The position numbers and the translations under genes were made by a program. Below the pieces are notes generated by a model that saw only the letters and a program-made list of their open reading frames with translations, was not told where the DNA came from and ran no database searches. From the NCBI GenBank assembly GCA_964203275.1, contig CAXNMF010000007.1:99680-163679 (forward strand): DNA of 64,000 nt. Direction: 5' to 3'. Below, one piece after another: positions 51,851 through 59,604 of the stretch (the stretch's first letter is position 1; each line of letters opens with the position of its first letter). Origin of the DNA: Ga0077527 sp945862135. Its GTDB lineage: Bacteria; Pseudomonadota; Gammaproteobacteria; Burkholderiales; SG8-41.

Positions 51851-53029
51851 TTACGCGGCTTTCAATCTTTTCCTACGTCCGATCCAACCCAACAAGCCTA
51901 AGCCCATTCCCATCATCGCGTAGATTTCGGGTTCCGGGACGGGCGCCACACTGTCGAGCAGCAGGGCTCTGTAACCGACAGTTGGGTTATAGCCATAGGC
52001 CGCGATGTCGCCCAGGTCGTTGATGGCTTGTGCGTCATAAATCGTCCAGCCGGAGAGCGGGTCGATGAGGGCATTCAGATCGGTCATGGTGCCGCCCGAC
52101 CACAAAAAGGCGCGCTGAGTCGTTTCGCTCGCGGTGTAGGCCCAACCCACCACATGGCCGCTATTGTTGATGTCATTAGCGAAGCTACGAGTTCCCCCGA
52201 GCGTGCCCAAGTCGGTGTTGCCCGAGCCGGTGCCGGAGAACAGCGTGGCGCGAAAAGCTGCGTCGCCCGCGGTGTAGGAAATCCCCACCACCTGGCCGCT
52301 GTTGTTGATGCCGTAAGCTTGGCTATAAGTTCCCCCGAGCGTGCCCAAGTCGGTGTTGCCCGAGCCAGTGCCGGAAAACAGCGTGGCGCGAAAAGCACCG
52401 CTCGCGGTGTAGGCATACCCCACCACCTGGCCGCTGTTGTTGATGTCGTAAGCGGAGCTATGAGTTCCCCCGAGTGAGCCCAAGTCGGTGTTGCCCGAGC
52501 CAGTGCCGGAAAACAGCGTGGCGCGAAAAGCACCGCTCGCGGTGTCGGCATTCCCCACCACCTGGCCGCTGTCGTTGATGCCGTAAGCTTGGCTTTGAGT
52601 TCCCCCAAGCGCGCCCAAGTCGGTGTTACCAAAGCCAGTGCTGGAAAACAGCGTGGCGCGAGAAGCACCGCTGGTGTTGATGGAATACCCCACCACTTGG
52701 CCGCTGTTGTTGATGCCGTAAGCTTGGTTATAAGTTACCCCGAGCGCGCCCAAGTCGGTGTTGCCCGAGCCAGTCCCGGAAAACAGCGTGGCGCGAAAAG
52801 CACCGCTCGCGGTGTTGGCATACCCTACAATCTGGCCGCTGTTGTTGATGTCATAAGCGTAGCCACCGCCTGACCCAAGCGTGCCGAGGTCGATGACGTT
52901 GTAGACGGGGCTGGCCGCCTGTGCGGCCGTGGCGCAGAAAACCAGCGCAAAGGCCGCGCCGGTGAGTCCCTTCAGAATCGCCGGCAGGAGCCGGCCCTGT
53001 TGCGGTCGCAATTGATTCAGGTAGCTCAT
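51851..53029 (-). CDS. PEP-CTERM protein with HAF tandem repeats
   Basis: A 392-residue secreted protein with a signal segment around residues 17-38 (GAAFALVFCATAAQA). Six or so tandem units of about 45 residues follow, each with FRATLFSGTGSGNTDLGxLGG and AYGINNSGQVVG, matching the HAF extracellular repeat family, which is predicted to fold as a beta-propeller-like array. It ends in VPEPEIYAM, a hydrophobic helix and RRKRLKAA, the exosortase signal. The DNA repeats are about 135 bases long. Confidence 0.9.
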   Translation of the reverse strand: MSYLNQLRPQQGRLLPAILKGLTGAAFALVFCATAAQAASPVYNVIDLGTLGSGGGYAYDINNSGQIVGYANTASGAFRATLFSGTGSGNTDLGALGVTYNQAYGINNSGQVVGYSINTSGASRATLFSSTGFGNTDLGALGGTQSQAYGINDSGQVVGNADTASGAFRATLFSGTGSGNTDLGSLGGTHSSAYDINNSGQVVGYAYTASGAFRATLFSGTGSGNTDLGTLGGTYSQAYGINNSGQVVGISYTAGDAAFRATLFSGTGSGNTDLGTLGGTRSFANDINNSGHVVGWAYTASETTQRAFLWSGGTMTDLNALIDPLSGWTIYDAQAINDLGDIAAYGYNPTVGYRALLLDSVAPVPEPEIYAMMGMGLGLLGWIGRRKRLKAA

Positions 53030-53565
53030 CTTCGATTCCCCTTATTCGTGGAACTTGTTCGAATGGCCGGCAGGTTTTCTTAGAACTACAACATCACCGT
53101 ATTACATTCACATACTTGGCTCATCGCCCTTGGATGGTCTGTACGGCTTTAGCTTTAAGATTCCGAAGGTCACACTTATCTCCTCAGATAAAAAAGCAGC
53201 ACGTATCATTTAACGAATAAAACCAAAAAAATCTCCGACCACTCGGTAAAGCGTCCGGTGCTGTACTTTGGTCACCCCAAGATTAAGTCTGCAACCTAAG
53301 CAGGAGCAGCGATCCTGTGAATAGTAGGAACCTCACATTCTTGCTGATAGATATCTGCAGAAATAAACAAAGTTTGATCGCCGCCAGGAATGTTCAATAT
53401 ATCGGCTACGGCGGGTGGCAACGGGGGTCAGGACCTCGGCGCGACGGCCGTCCGCTTCTGGCCGGTAGGCGACCTACCGTCGATGGACGGTTTCCGCCCC
53501 GATGCGGACGATCAGGACAAACAAAAACCCCGCCGTAGCGGGGTCTGTGTGAGTGCTGTTGCCAG
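53030..53565. other. 536-base intergenic gap between two PEP-CTERM genes
   Basis: Holds the second 64-base repeat (53492-53555), with its terminator for the gene at 53566, and AT-rich stretches near 53140-53230 likely to include the promoter of the leftward HAF gene. Short ORFs here (e.g. 53317-53538) lack any family character. No further element recognised. Confidence 0.5.
53492..53555. repeat. 64-base repeat with terminator (copy 2)
   Basis: 62 of 64 bases match 51780-51843. The AAAAACCCCGC/GCGGGGT hairpin is the terminator of the leftward gene at 53566. Confidence 0.8.
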
Positions 53566-54333
53566 TTACGCGGCCAGTTTTCTGCGCCGTCCGGCCCAAC
53601 CGAGCAATCCGAGGCCGAGACCCATCATCGCGTAGATTTCCGGCTCCGGCACCGGGGTAACCGTCACGGAACTGATGTAGAACTGGTCAATCGGCGCGGT
53701 GCCGCCATAGCGGAAATAGAAGTCCTGGCTGGTCAGTCCCAGCACAAACTTGCCGGCGTTGGGGTTACCGACGACATTGTTATCCGGCAACAGCGCCGAA
53801 ATCCAGGTCGTGCCATTGGTGCTGTATTCGAAGGACGCATTCGTAAGCCAGGACGTCGTGTTGTGACCTTCTGCACGCATGCCAAATGCGCTCATCGTCA
53901 CGACCTGGTTGAAGCTCAGCTTCAGGGCTTCACCTGCAGTGATGTTGTCGTCACTGTTATCTGTAGGACTCACTTTGTGATAAACGCCAAGCCCGGCACC
54001 GGTTGCCGTAGACCCATATAACTGGCCGTTGTATCCGTTTTCCTTGTCCTGAACGACAGATGCCGTGCCACCATTGTAGGTGCCCGTCGCATACACGGAG
54101 ATGCCACCAACCTGAAAGGTCAGGTCTCCGCCCAAGACGCCACCACCCACGTTGGAACTGCACAGGTCACCGCCGGTGCATGATATTCCGTCAGTGGGCA
54201 GGAACCCGGTATTTACGCCTGAGTTGTATTTGAGATTCGCGAAATCAAATACCGTATCTGCCGCGGCCACCGGACCGGCAATCAACAATGCGAGACTGGT
54301 CACGCATGCGAGCGAGTGATATTTGAGCTTCAT
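53566..54333 (-). CDS. PEP-CTERM-anchored exported protein
   Basis: A 255-residue secreted protein with signal peptide (cut near AGPVAAADTV). The mature part is a beta-rich domain with DGISCTGGDLCSSN and NVVGNPNAGKFVLGLTSQDFYFRYG, typical of PEP-CTERM domain proteins of unknown role. It ends in VPEPEIYAM, hydrophobic helix and RRRKLAA. Start at 54333 is preferred because GGAG lies 9 bases upstream. Confidence 0.88.
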   Translation of the reverse strand: MKLKYHSLACVTSLALLIAGPVAAADTVFDFANLKYNSGVNTGFLPTDGISCTGGDLCSSNVGGGVLGGDLTFQVGGISVYATGTYNGGTASVVQDKENGYNGQLYGSTATGAGLGVYHKVSPTDNSDDNITAGEALKLSFNQVVTMSAFGMRAEGHNTTSWLTNASFEYSTNGTTWISALLPDNNVVGNPNAGKFVLGLTSQDFYFRYGGTAPIDQFYISSVTVTPVPEPEIYAMMGLGLGLLGWAGRRRKLAA

Positions 54334-54735
54334 CTTTGCAATCTCCATTACCTGTATGAACGTGTAACCAGATTCTCTTTGCGCACAATCGTTATTCTTT
54401 GCAGTCTTTTCTTAAACGATGGGCCAGTCAATGGGTTATTCGGCCTATTTCACATAAGAGGTGCGTATAGGTAATTCAAACTACCGTTGTTCTGTTGCGA
54501 GACGGTATCAACGGGCCAAGAAACCGTCGATCGCAGGGGCACCAGATTGTCAGCCCCATTGCAAAGCCGCGCTTGCGTTGGGGATTTGACTGCCTGAAAA
54601 AGCTGCGCGTGGCGGGGATGCGCCACTGTCCAAATGCCGGATTTTGCCGATTACCGACGTTGGCCAAAACTTTCGATAGCGCGAATTTTCTGCAACGCCG
54701 TCGCAGACCTTTGATTACGCTTCAGTTTCTTCGGT
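54334..54735. other. 402-base intergenic gap
   Basis: Separates the PEP-CTERM gene start from the leftward IPMDH-like gene stop. Contains an AT-rich promoter-like area (54390-54440) and GC-rich filler; ORFs such as 54495-54923 have no homology by eye. Nothing else seen. Confidence 0.45.
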
Positions 54736-55791
54736 TTACAGCGCCCCCACCACCGCATCCCCCATCCCGCTGGTGCTCGCCTGACCGCCGAGATCCGGCG
54801 TCAGGCTGCGCTTCTCGGCAATCACCTTCTCCATCGCCGCTGCGATCAACGCGGCCGCCGCCGTCGCTTTCGGCTCGTTTCGATTACGCCCCAGCCACTC
54901 CAGCAGCATCTGCCCCGACATGATCAGCGCATACGGGTTGGCGATGTTCTTGCCGGCGATATCCGGCGCGGAACCGTGGGTGGCCTGCGCCATCGCCTGG
55001 CGCGTGCCGACGCACAGACCCGGCGCGAGACCGAGACCGCCGACCAGACCTGCACCGAGATCGGTCACGATGTCGCCGAACTGATTGGTGGTGACCACCA
55101 CGTCATAAACCTGCGGCTTCATCACCACCTTCATCGTGAAGCCGTCGATCAGCACTTCATCGAAGGCCACATCCGGATAATCCTTGGCCACCTTGCGGCA
55201 TTCCTGCGCGAACAGCCCGCACACCAGGCGATACACCGGCTCCTTGTGCAGCGCGGTGACTTTTTTGCGCGGACGCGTGCGCGCGATCTCGAAGGCCTCG
55301 CGCGCGACGCGGTTCGCACCCGTGCGCGTGACCACACGCGTGCCCACGGCGATCTCGTCATTGGGCATGAACTCGCCATTGCCGGCGACCACGGTGTCGC
55401 TCGACTGCAGGCCCTCGGTGACTTCGCGCAGGAACACGATGTCCACATCCTTGTGCACCGAAGGAATGTTCGGATAGGACTTCACCGGCTTGATGCTGGC
55501 AAAAAGATCGAGGCGTTTCCGGAGCGGCGGCATGATCCAGGTCGGGTCATTGCGCGGATACGCGCCATGACCGATGGGCCCGCAGAGAAATCCGTCGGTG
55601 CCCTGCAGCGCGCGCACCGTCTCCTCCGGCATGGTGTGGCCGTGCATCTCATGGCCCAGCCGCCCGATCGGGTGTTCACTCCATTCAATGGATAAGCCGC
55701 ATTGTGCGGCCGCGGCCTTCATCACCTTGACGGCTTCAGGCACCACTTCAAGCCCGATGTCGTCACCGAGCAGGATTCCGATTTTCAGCAC
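54736..55791 (-). CDS. Isocitrate/isopropylmalate dehydrogenase-like enzyme
   Basis: A 351-residue NAD-dependent beta-hydroxyacid oxidative decarboxylase. Substrate segment LRKRLDLFASIKPVKSYP, metal and cofactor segments TNQFGDIVTDLGAGLVGGLGLAPG and HGSAPDIAGKNIANP are those of the LeuB/tartrate dehydrogenase family. No leuCD genes are adjacent, so a catabolic tartrate/malate-type enzyme is as likely as leucine synthesis. Confidence 0.88.
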   Translation of the reverse strand: MLKIGILLGDDIGLEVVPEAVKVMKAAAAQCGLSIEWSEHPIGRLGHEMHGHTMPEETVRALQGTDGFLCGPIGHGAYPRNDPTWIMPPLRKRLDLFASIKPVKSYPNIPSVHKDVDIVFLREVTEGLQSSDTVVAGNGEFMPNDEIAVGTRVVTRTGANRVAREAFEIARTRPRKKVTALHKEPVYRLVCGLFAQECRKVAKDYPDVAFDEVLIDGFTMKVVMKPQVYDVVVTTNQFGDIVTDLGAGLVGGLGLAPGLCVGTRQAMAQATHGSAPDIAGKNIANPYALIMSGQMLLEWLGRNRNEPKATAAAALIAAAMEKVIAEKRSLTPDLGGQASTSGMGDAVVGAL

Positions 55792-55870
55792 AACACTCCT
55801 CCGGTTTTTGATCTGACTTTCTGGAAAAACCCGCGCTTGACTGCCTGCACGAGCGAATTGCTACGACCAT

Positions 55871-56575
55871 TCAATTCAACCGTGCAATAGACCGTAGCCG
55901 CTCAAGAACAATCGGTCCACGAGTCGCCGGACTGCCGTCAACAATCAAACCCGGCAATACGTTCAGAAATCCGTCATCGTCTATCAAGCGCGTAAATACG
56001 CTTGCAACGTACTCGCGCAACGCCTTCTCTGCGCCAGCAAGTTCACCAACCAGCTCCGGCCGACCATCCACCACGGACAATACGTCCTCGAGATCGTGGC
56101 TTTCCAGATAATCCCCATGCCCCCGATCCTCGAATGCCACCAGCTTTGTCGCCACAAAATGCGCAGCAGTCACCAACCGGATATGCAAACCATCACCGAG
56201 CGGCATCCGTATCGCCCCTTGCATTGCAGCTGCATACCAAGGGTTGGAGAACCCGAGAACCGTCTTCCCCACCGGCATCACATCCAACTGCATGCCTGCG
56301 TAGTTCCAGCGAAATGGCGGATCACCATCTGCAACGGTTTGAACAAATCCCAACTCACGCAGCAACTTGCTCAACTGCTGATACTCACGCAACGTCACGA
56401 TTGCAACAATGACATCGACATCATGCGTCGCCCGAACCGGGGCCGCCGCCTGATCTGTAATCAGCAGTGCAGTTGCACAACCGCCAACAAATACAAAACG
56501 CTCACGCAGATCCCCCAGCGCCTTGGCCATCGCAGCCAGGAGTTCGTAGTTGGGATTGGAATGCCCCACAGTCAT
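55871..56575 (-). CDS. Nucleotidyltransferase (AbiEii-like), module 2
   Basis: A 234-residue nucleotidyltransferase-fold protein. GG (31-32) with DVD (52-54) in THDVDVIVAI and the later acid Asp97 (MQLDVMP) form the polymerase-beta-type triad; KLVAFEDRGHGDYLESHDLEDVL resembles the C-terminal signature of AbiEii-like proteins. The ATG at 56575 overlaps the stop of the partner gene as ATGA. It probably transfers NMP and acts as toxin or modifier of a pair. Confidence 0.8.
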   Translation of the reverse strand: MTVGHSNPNYELLAAMAKALGDLRERFVFVGGCATALLITDQAAAPVRATHDVDVIVAIVTLREYQQLSKLLRELGFVQTVADGDPPFRWNYAGMQLDVMPVGKTVLGFSNPWYAAAMQGAIRMPLGDGLHIRLVTAAHFVATKLVAFEDRGHGDYLESHDLEDVLSVVDGRPELVGELAGAEKALREYVASVFTRLIDDDGFLNVLPGLIVDGSPATRGPIVLERLRSIARLN

Positions 56576-57090
56576 TGAGCCTCCGCCAGCCGCGTCGACA
56601 ACTCTTTCACGGCAATGCTGCGCTCGCGTGCCCGTCCGTCGCGAATCGCATCCACCAACGCAAGCATTTCGTAAAGCATTGGATCCCGCAAAGCGGCCAG
56701 TGGCACCGACGGGAACAACGGTGAAAAGCTGTAACCCCTTACCGTACCTTCGGCATGGGGCCACACTGGCGGCGGATCATTCGGCTGCACGATAAGCTTG
56801 TCGAGCGGCGGCGCTGCGTATCCGGTCGGCATGCCACGCGTCAGCCCCCCGCGCTCGGGTGGATACGCATATCGCACCCCATGGATGACGAACTCCTCAA
56901 GCGACTGCAGAATCGGCCGGCCGGCATCACTCATCAGCCGGGCTGCTGTGGCACGCTTCACGCCAGCGTGCGCCTCGGATTGACTCATCGAGAGTTCGAC
57001 CGCGAGCCGCTGGAAAGTCCAAGGCTGCGAGCCCCAGGCAACCAGCTTGAGCAGGATGACGACATCTTGTGGCTTTAGAATCATGAGCAT
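56572..57090 (-). CDS. Winged-helix protein, putative partner of the nucleotidyltransferase, module 2
   Basis: A 172-residue soluble protein with an N-terminal HTH-like region (LLKLVAWGSQPWTFQRLAVELSMSQSEAHAGVKRATAARLM). The remainder is unrecognised. It overlaps the nucleotidyltransferase start by four bases, and about 130 bases upstream lies an operator also found at the other nucleotidyltransferase module. A regulatory or antitoxin role is inferred from the arrangement; the family is not recognised. Confidence 0.65.
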   Translation of the reverse strand: MLMILKPQDVVILLKLVAWGSQPWTFQRLAVELSMSQSEAHAGVKRATAARLMSDAGRPILQSLEEFVIHGVRYAYPPERGGLTRGMPTGYAAPPLDKLIVQPNDPPPVWPHAEGTVRGYSFSPLFPSVPLAALRDPMLYEMLALVDAIRDGRARERSIAVKELSTRLAEAQ

Positions 57091-57175
57091 ATGGTATTCG
57101 CGAATCGCGAATAGCGCAAGCTTCTACAACCCGGCCCACAATCAACGCTCAAGTCAGGAAGTCACCCCGGAATTC

Positions 57176-57206
57176 GTATATTATTTTAATAAAATCAATA
57201 ACTTAC
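57176..57206. repeat. AT-rich intergenic element, copy D (reverse)
   Basis: Reverse-strand match to the AT-rich element: AAGTTATTGATTTTATTAAA then ATAATATACGAATTCC. Confidence 0.45.
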
Positions 57207-57222
57207 AAAGAAAACAGCCCGC

Positions 57223-57260
57223 ATACCCAATTTAGGTTCGATCATACCCAAAACGGGTAT
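57223..57260. promoter_or_regulatory. Two-palindrome operator upstream of module 2
   Basis: ATACCC-N5-GGGTAT (57244-57260, perfect) plus an imperfect copy at 57223-57238, centres 21 bases apart. The reverse complement aligns with 59445-59482 at almost every position. Confidence 0.75.
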
Positions 57261-57286
57261 GACTGACCCTCAACCCGCCCCGCTTC

Positions 57287-57323
57287 AATAAAAAACGGCG
57301 ACCCCAGGCCGCCGTTTTTATTC
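57287..57323 (-). terminator. Intrinsic terminator of the Bug gene at 57338
   Basis: AATAAAAACGGCG and CGCCGTTTTTATT form a stem around a GC-rich loop; on the minus strand it ends in a T-run, placed just after the stop of the leftward Bug gene. Confidence 0.75.
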
Positions 57324-57337
57324 CGGGTGTCGCTGGA

Positions 57338-58315
57338 TTACTCCACCGTAATCCCCGTCGCCTTCACCAGCTTGGTGAAGCGCTCGACCTCGCTCTTGAT
57401 GTGAGCGGCGAACTGATCGGGCGTGCCGCCCCTTGCATCAAAGCCCATCTTCTTCAGCGCCGCTGACACATCAGGCAAGGCCAGAGCCTTGACGCTCTCG
57501 GCGTTGACGCGGCTGATGACGGCTGCGGGCGTGCCTGCGGGTGCAAGCAGACCGAACCACGACGTCACCTCAAAACCCGGGAAGCCGGCCTCAGTCATCG
57601 TCGGCAGTTCGGGCATCAGGCTCGCGCGATTGAGCGTGGTCACTGCAAGTGCCCGTGCCTTGCCGGACTTCGCATGCGGCTGAATCCCGACCACAGTAAA
57701 GAACATCACCGACACCTCACCGCTCAGCAACCCGGTCAACGCAGGCGTGGTGCCCTTGTACGGCACATGCACGAGCTTGATACCCGCCATCATGTTCAGC
57801 AGCTCACCGCTCAGATGATGCGTGCTGCCGTTGCCGGCGGAACCGTAGTTGAGGTCCCCCGGCCGCTTTTTCGCGAGAGCGACCAGCTCCTTCACGCTCT
57901 TCACCGGCAGCGACGGATGCGCCGTCAGCACATAGGGCGTGGAAGCAATCAGGATGATCGGCGAAAAATCCTTGATCGCATCGTAGGGCAGCTTTTTATA
58001 CACCGCAGGATTGGAACCGTGCGTGGAATTGTTGGCCATGAACAGCGTGTAACCATCGGCCGGCGAACGCGCCGCCGCTTCCGTGCCGACTGCACCGCCC
58101 GCACCCGGCCGCGCCTCGATGATGAACTGCTGGCCCATCTGCCCGGCGAGCTTGCCGGTGAGCACGCGGCTGATGTTATCCGTCGCGCTGCCCGGCGCCT
58201 GCGCGATCAGGATGCGGATCGGTTTAGTGGGATAAGTCTGAGCCGCCGCCGGCAGCGCCATCAGCGCCGCAAGGCTCGCCACTACTGCGGCCACTACTGA
58301 ACGTTGAATCAACAT
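57338..58315 (-). CDS. Bug-family (TTT) periplasmic solute receptor
   Basis: A 325-residue receptor, signal peptide to about residue 24 (LPAAAQT), YPTKPIRILIAQAPGSATD, SPADGYTLFMAN and VHVPYKGTT. The ATG at 58315 has GGAGGAAA upstream. It is sandwiched between two nucleotidyltransferase modules, so it shares no obvious pathway with its neighbours. Confidence 0.92.
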   Translation of the reverse strand: MLIQRSVVAAVVASLAALMALPAAAQTYPTKPIRILIAQAPGSATDNISRVLTGKLAGQMGQQFIIEARPGAGGAVGTEAAARSPADGYTLFMANNSTHGSNPAVYKKLPYDAIKDFSPIILIASTPYVLTAHPSLPVKSVKELVALAKKRPGDLNYGSAGNGSTHHLSGELLNMMAGIKLVHVPYKGTTPALTGLLSGEVSVMFFTVVGIQPHAKSGKARALAVTTLNRASLMPELPTMTEAGFPGFEVTSWFGLLAPAGTPAAVISRVNAESVKALALPDVSAALKKMGFDARGGTPDQFAAHIKSEVERFTKLVKATGITVE

Positions 58316-58416
58316 GTTTCCTCCGTTGTTATGAATCAGCATGAACCCGGTTATACCGACTTTTAAATGAATTTCGCAATACACCGCCGCCCTGCGCAGG
58401 TCGCGATCACTTACCG

Positions 58417-58833
58417 CTAAATCCTGCGCATCTCCAGCGCATCCGCCACCGCCCGCGCCGCCGTCAGCAAATCAGCCAGCAGGCGTTCATCAATATTCAG
58501 ATCACCTTCGTATTCACCGAGGTTGCGCACATCATGGCATTTTGCCAGCACACGCCACACTTCGGGCCCGAAACCCAGCGTATGCGGCAGCACCTGGAAC
58601 ACGATGTAACGATTGGCCGGGCGATACCCCTTCAATCTCAAAGCCGCCAGACACAGAGCATGGGCCGCGTTGTAGGCCAGATCGAAGCGTCCTTCCAGTG
58701 ACAGCGCGGCATTGGATGCATCCCGCAGACGCGCCAGACCGGAACGCTGCAGGCCGGCAAACTCCTGCGCATCCGGCGGCTCCGCCTTCAGCGACTTGCC
58801 CGGACCACTCAGCGCCTCAAGCGGCGAGCTCAT
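58417..58833 (-). CDS. HEPN-like protein, putative partner in module 1
   Basis: A 138-residue all-helical protein. The HEPN RNase consensus R-x4-6-H is seen only partly: DVRNLGEYEG (Arg103, Asn104) has Tyr108 where the histidine would be. Such variants may be catalytically weak or regulated by nucleotidylation of the tyrosine. Its 5' end overlaps the nucleotidyltransferase 3' end by 17 bases, so the two form a HEPN-MNT-type pair. Confidence 0.75.
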   Translation of the reverse strand: MSSPLEALSGPGKSLKAEPPDAQEFAGLQRSGLARLRDASNAALSLEGRFDLAYNAAHALCLAALRLKGYRPANRYIVFQVLPHTLGFGPEVWRVLAKCHDVRNLGEYEGDLNIDERLLADLLTAARAVADALEMRRI

Positions 58834-59485
58834 CCACCACCCCGATCACCGGCAACCGCGGCTGCGACCACAGGCGCTTGATAAAGGCATTATCCGAACG
58901 CACACGCTGATCAAGTTCCTTGCGGGAATATAACGTCGGATTCACCGTCCGCCCGAGTTTTGTCGTCGCGGCTTCCAGCACCGAGAACACCTCCGCGTAA
59001 GACAAGGTATCGCTGACTACCATCAGATCAATATCACTGCCGGCCGTATCCTGCTGTTTTGCCACCGAACCATACACAAACGCGGATTCGATCTGCGCCG
59101 CCAGCGGCTGCAACGCCGCGCGCAACACATCGACCAGACCGGAGGTTTTCAGCACCAGGCCTCGCAGCTCGGCATACACCGGCGACGCCGCATTCGCCTG
59201 ATAGTGCTTCTGGTTGCCGACTGCGCTCACAGTGACCAGACCGGAAGACGCCAGCCGCGCCAGCTCACGCTGCACCGCCCCGGTACCCGATTCCGCCAGC
59301 GCGATCAGCTCGTTGGCGTAGTAACTGCGATCCGGATTGCCGAACAATACGGCCAGCACGCGCTGCTGCACTTTGGTGAACAATGCGTCGGCCAAGCCGC
59401 TGCCTTGCGACGGCGCAACCCTGATTTTGGCGGCGGCTTTCTTAATACCCATTTTGGGTATGATAGACCCCAAATTGGGTATCAT
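58817..59485 (-). CDS. HTH-nucleotidyltransferase fusion (MNT-type antitoxin), module 1
   Basis: A 222-residue protein: residues 35-100 form a winged HTH (SYYANELIALAESGTGAVQRELARLASSGLVTVSAVGNQKHYQAN), residues 125-200 a minimal nucleotidyltransferase domain with Gly139-Ser140 (VYGS) and DIDL (151-154). The first ten codons overlap the operator palindromes; ATG 59485 is preferred over TTG 59488, while the in-frame ATG at 59452 is an alternative. Likely the autoregulating, nucleotidylating antitoxin of the HEPN partner. Confidence 0.8.
   Translation of the reverse strand: MIPNLGSIIPKMGIKKAAAKIRVAPSQGSGLADALFTKVQQRVLAVLFGNPDRSYYANELIALAESGTGAVQRELARLASSGLVTVSAVGNQKHYQANAASPVYAELRGLVLKTSGLVDVLRAALQPLAAQIESAFVYGSVAKQQDTAGSDIDLMVVSDTLSYAEVFSVLEAATTKLGRTVNPTLYSRKELDQRVRSDNAFIKRLWSQPRLPVIGVVDELAA
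59445..59482. promoter_or_regulatory. Two-palindrome operator at the start of module 1
   Basis: ATACCC-N5-GGGTAT (59445-59461, perfect) and an imperfect AGACCC/GGGTAT copy to 59482, centres 21 bases apart; overlaps the first codons of the HTH-NTase gene. Nearly identical to the reverse complement of 57223-57260. Confidence 0.75.
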
Positions 59486-59514
59486 CAACCCCGCAAAATA
59501 AAGGCCTACGGGAA

Positions 59515-59558
59515 CCCATAAAAATAATAATTAAAATCAATTACTTAAAAATAAACCC
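59515..59558. repeat. AT-rich intergenic element, copy E (reverse)
   Basis: Reverse-strand version: AAGTAATTGATTTTAATTAT then TATTTTTATGGGTTCC, upstream of module 1. Confidence 0.45.
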
Positions 59559-59604
59559 CGCAGCCTAGATGCGCCCCGAAGGAAGTCACCTTGGGTGGCA
59601 CTTC

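Noticed and set aside
52028..52668. Plus-strand and second-frame ORFs inside the HAF gene
   Set aside because: They follow the DNA repeat of the HAF gene and lack independent signals; shadows of the repeat.
51851..53029. Tandem 135-base repeats as a CRISPR array
   Set aside because: They encode HAF protein units without unique spacers.
54495..54923. ORF across the IPMDH-like gene end
   Set aside because: Antisense to the gene and intergenic filler, no motifs.
57223..57260. Operator as the regulator of the Bug gene at 57338
   Set aside because: The Bug gene ends here (leftward) and a terminator separates them; the nearest downstream start on the minus strand is module 2.
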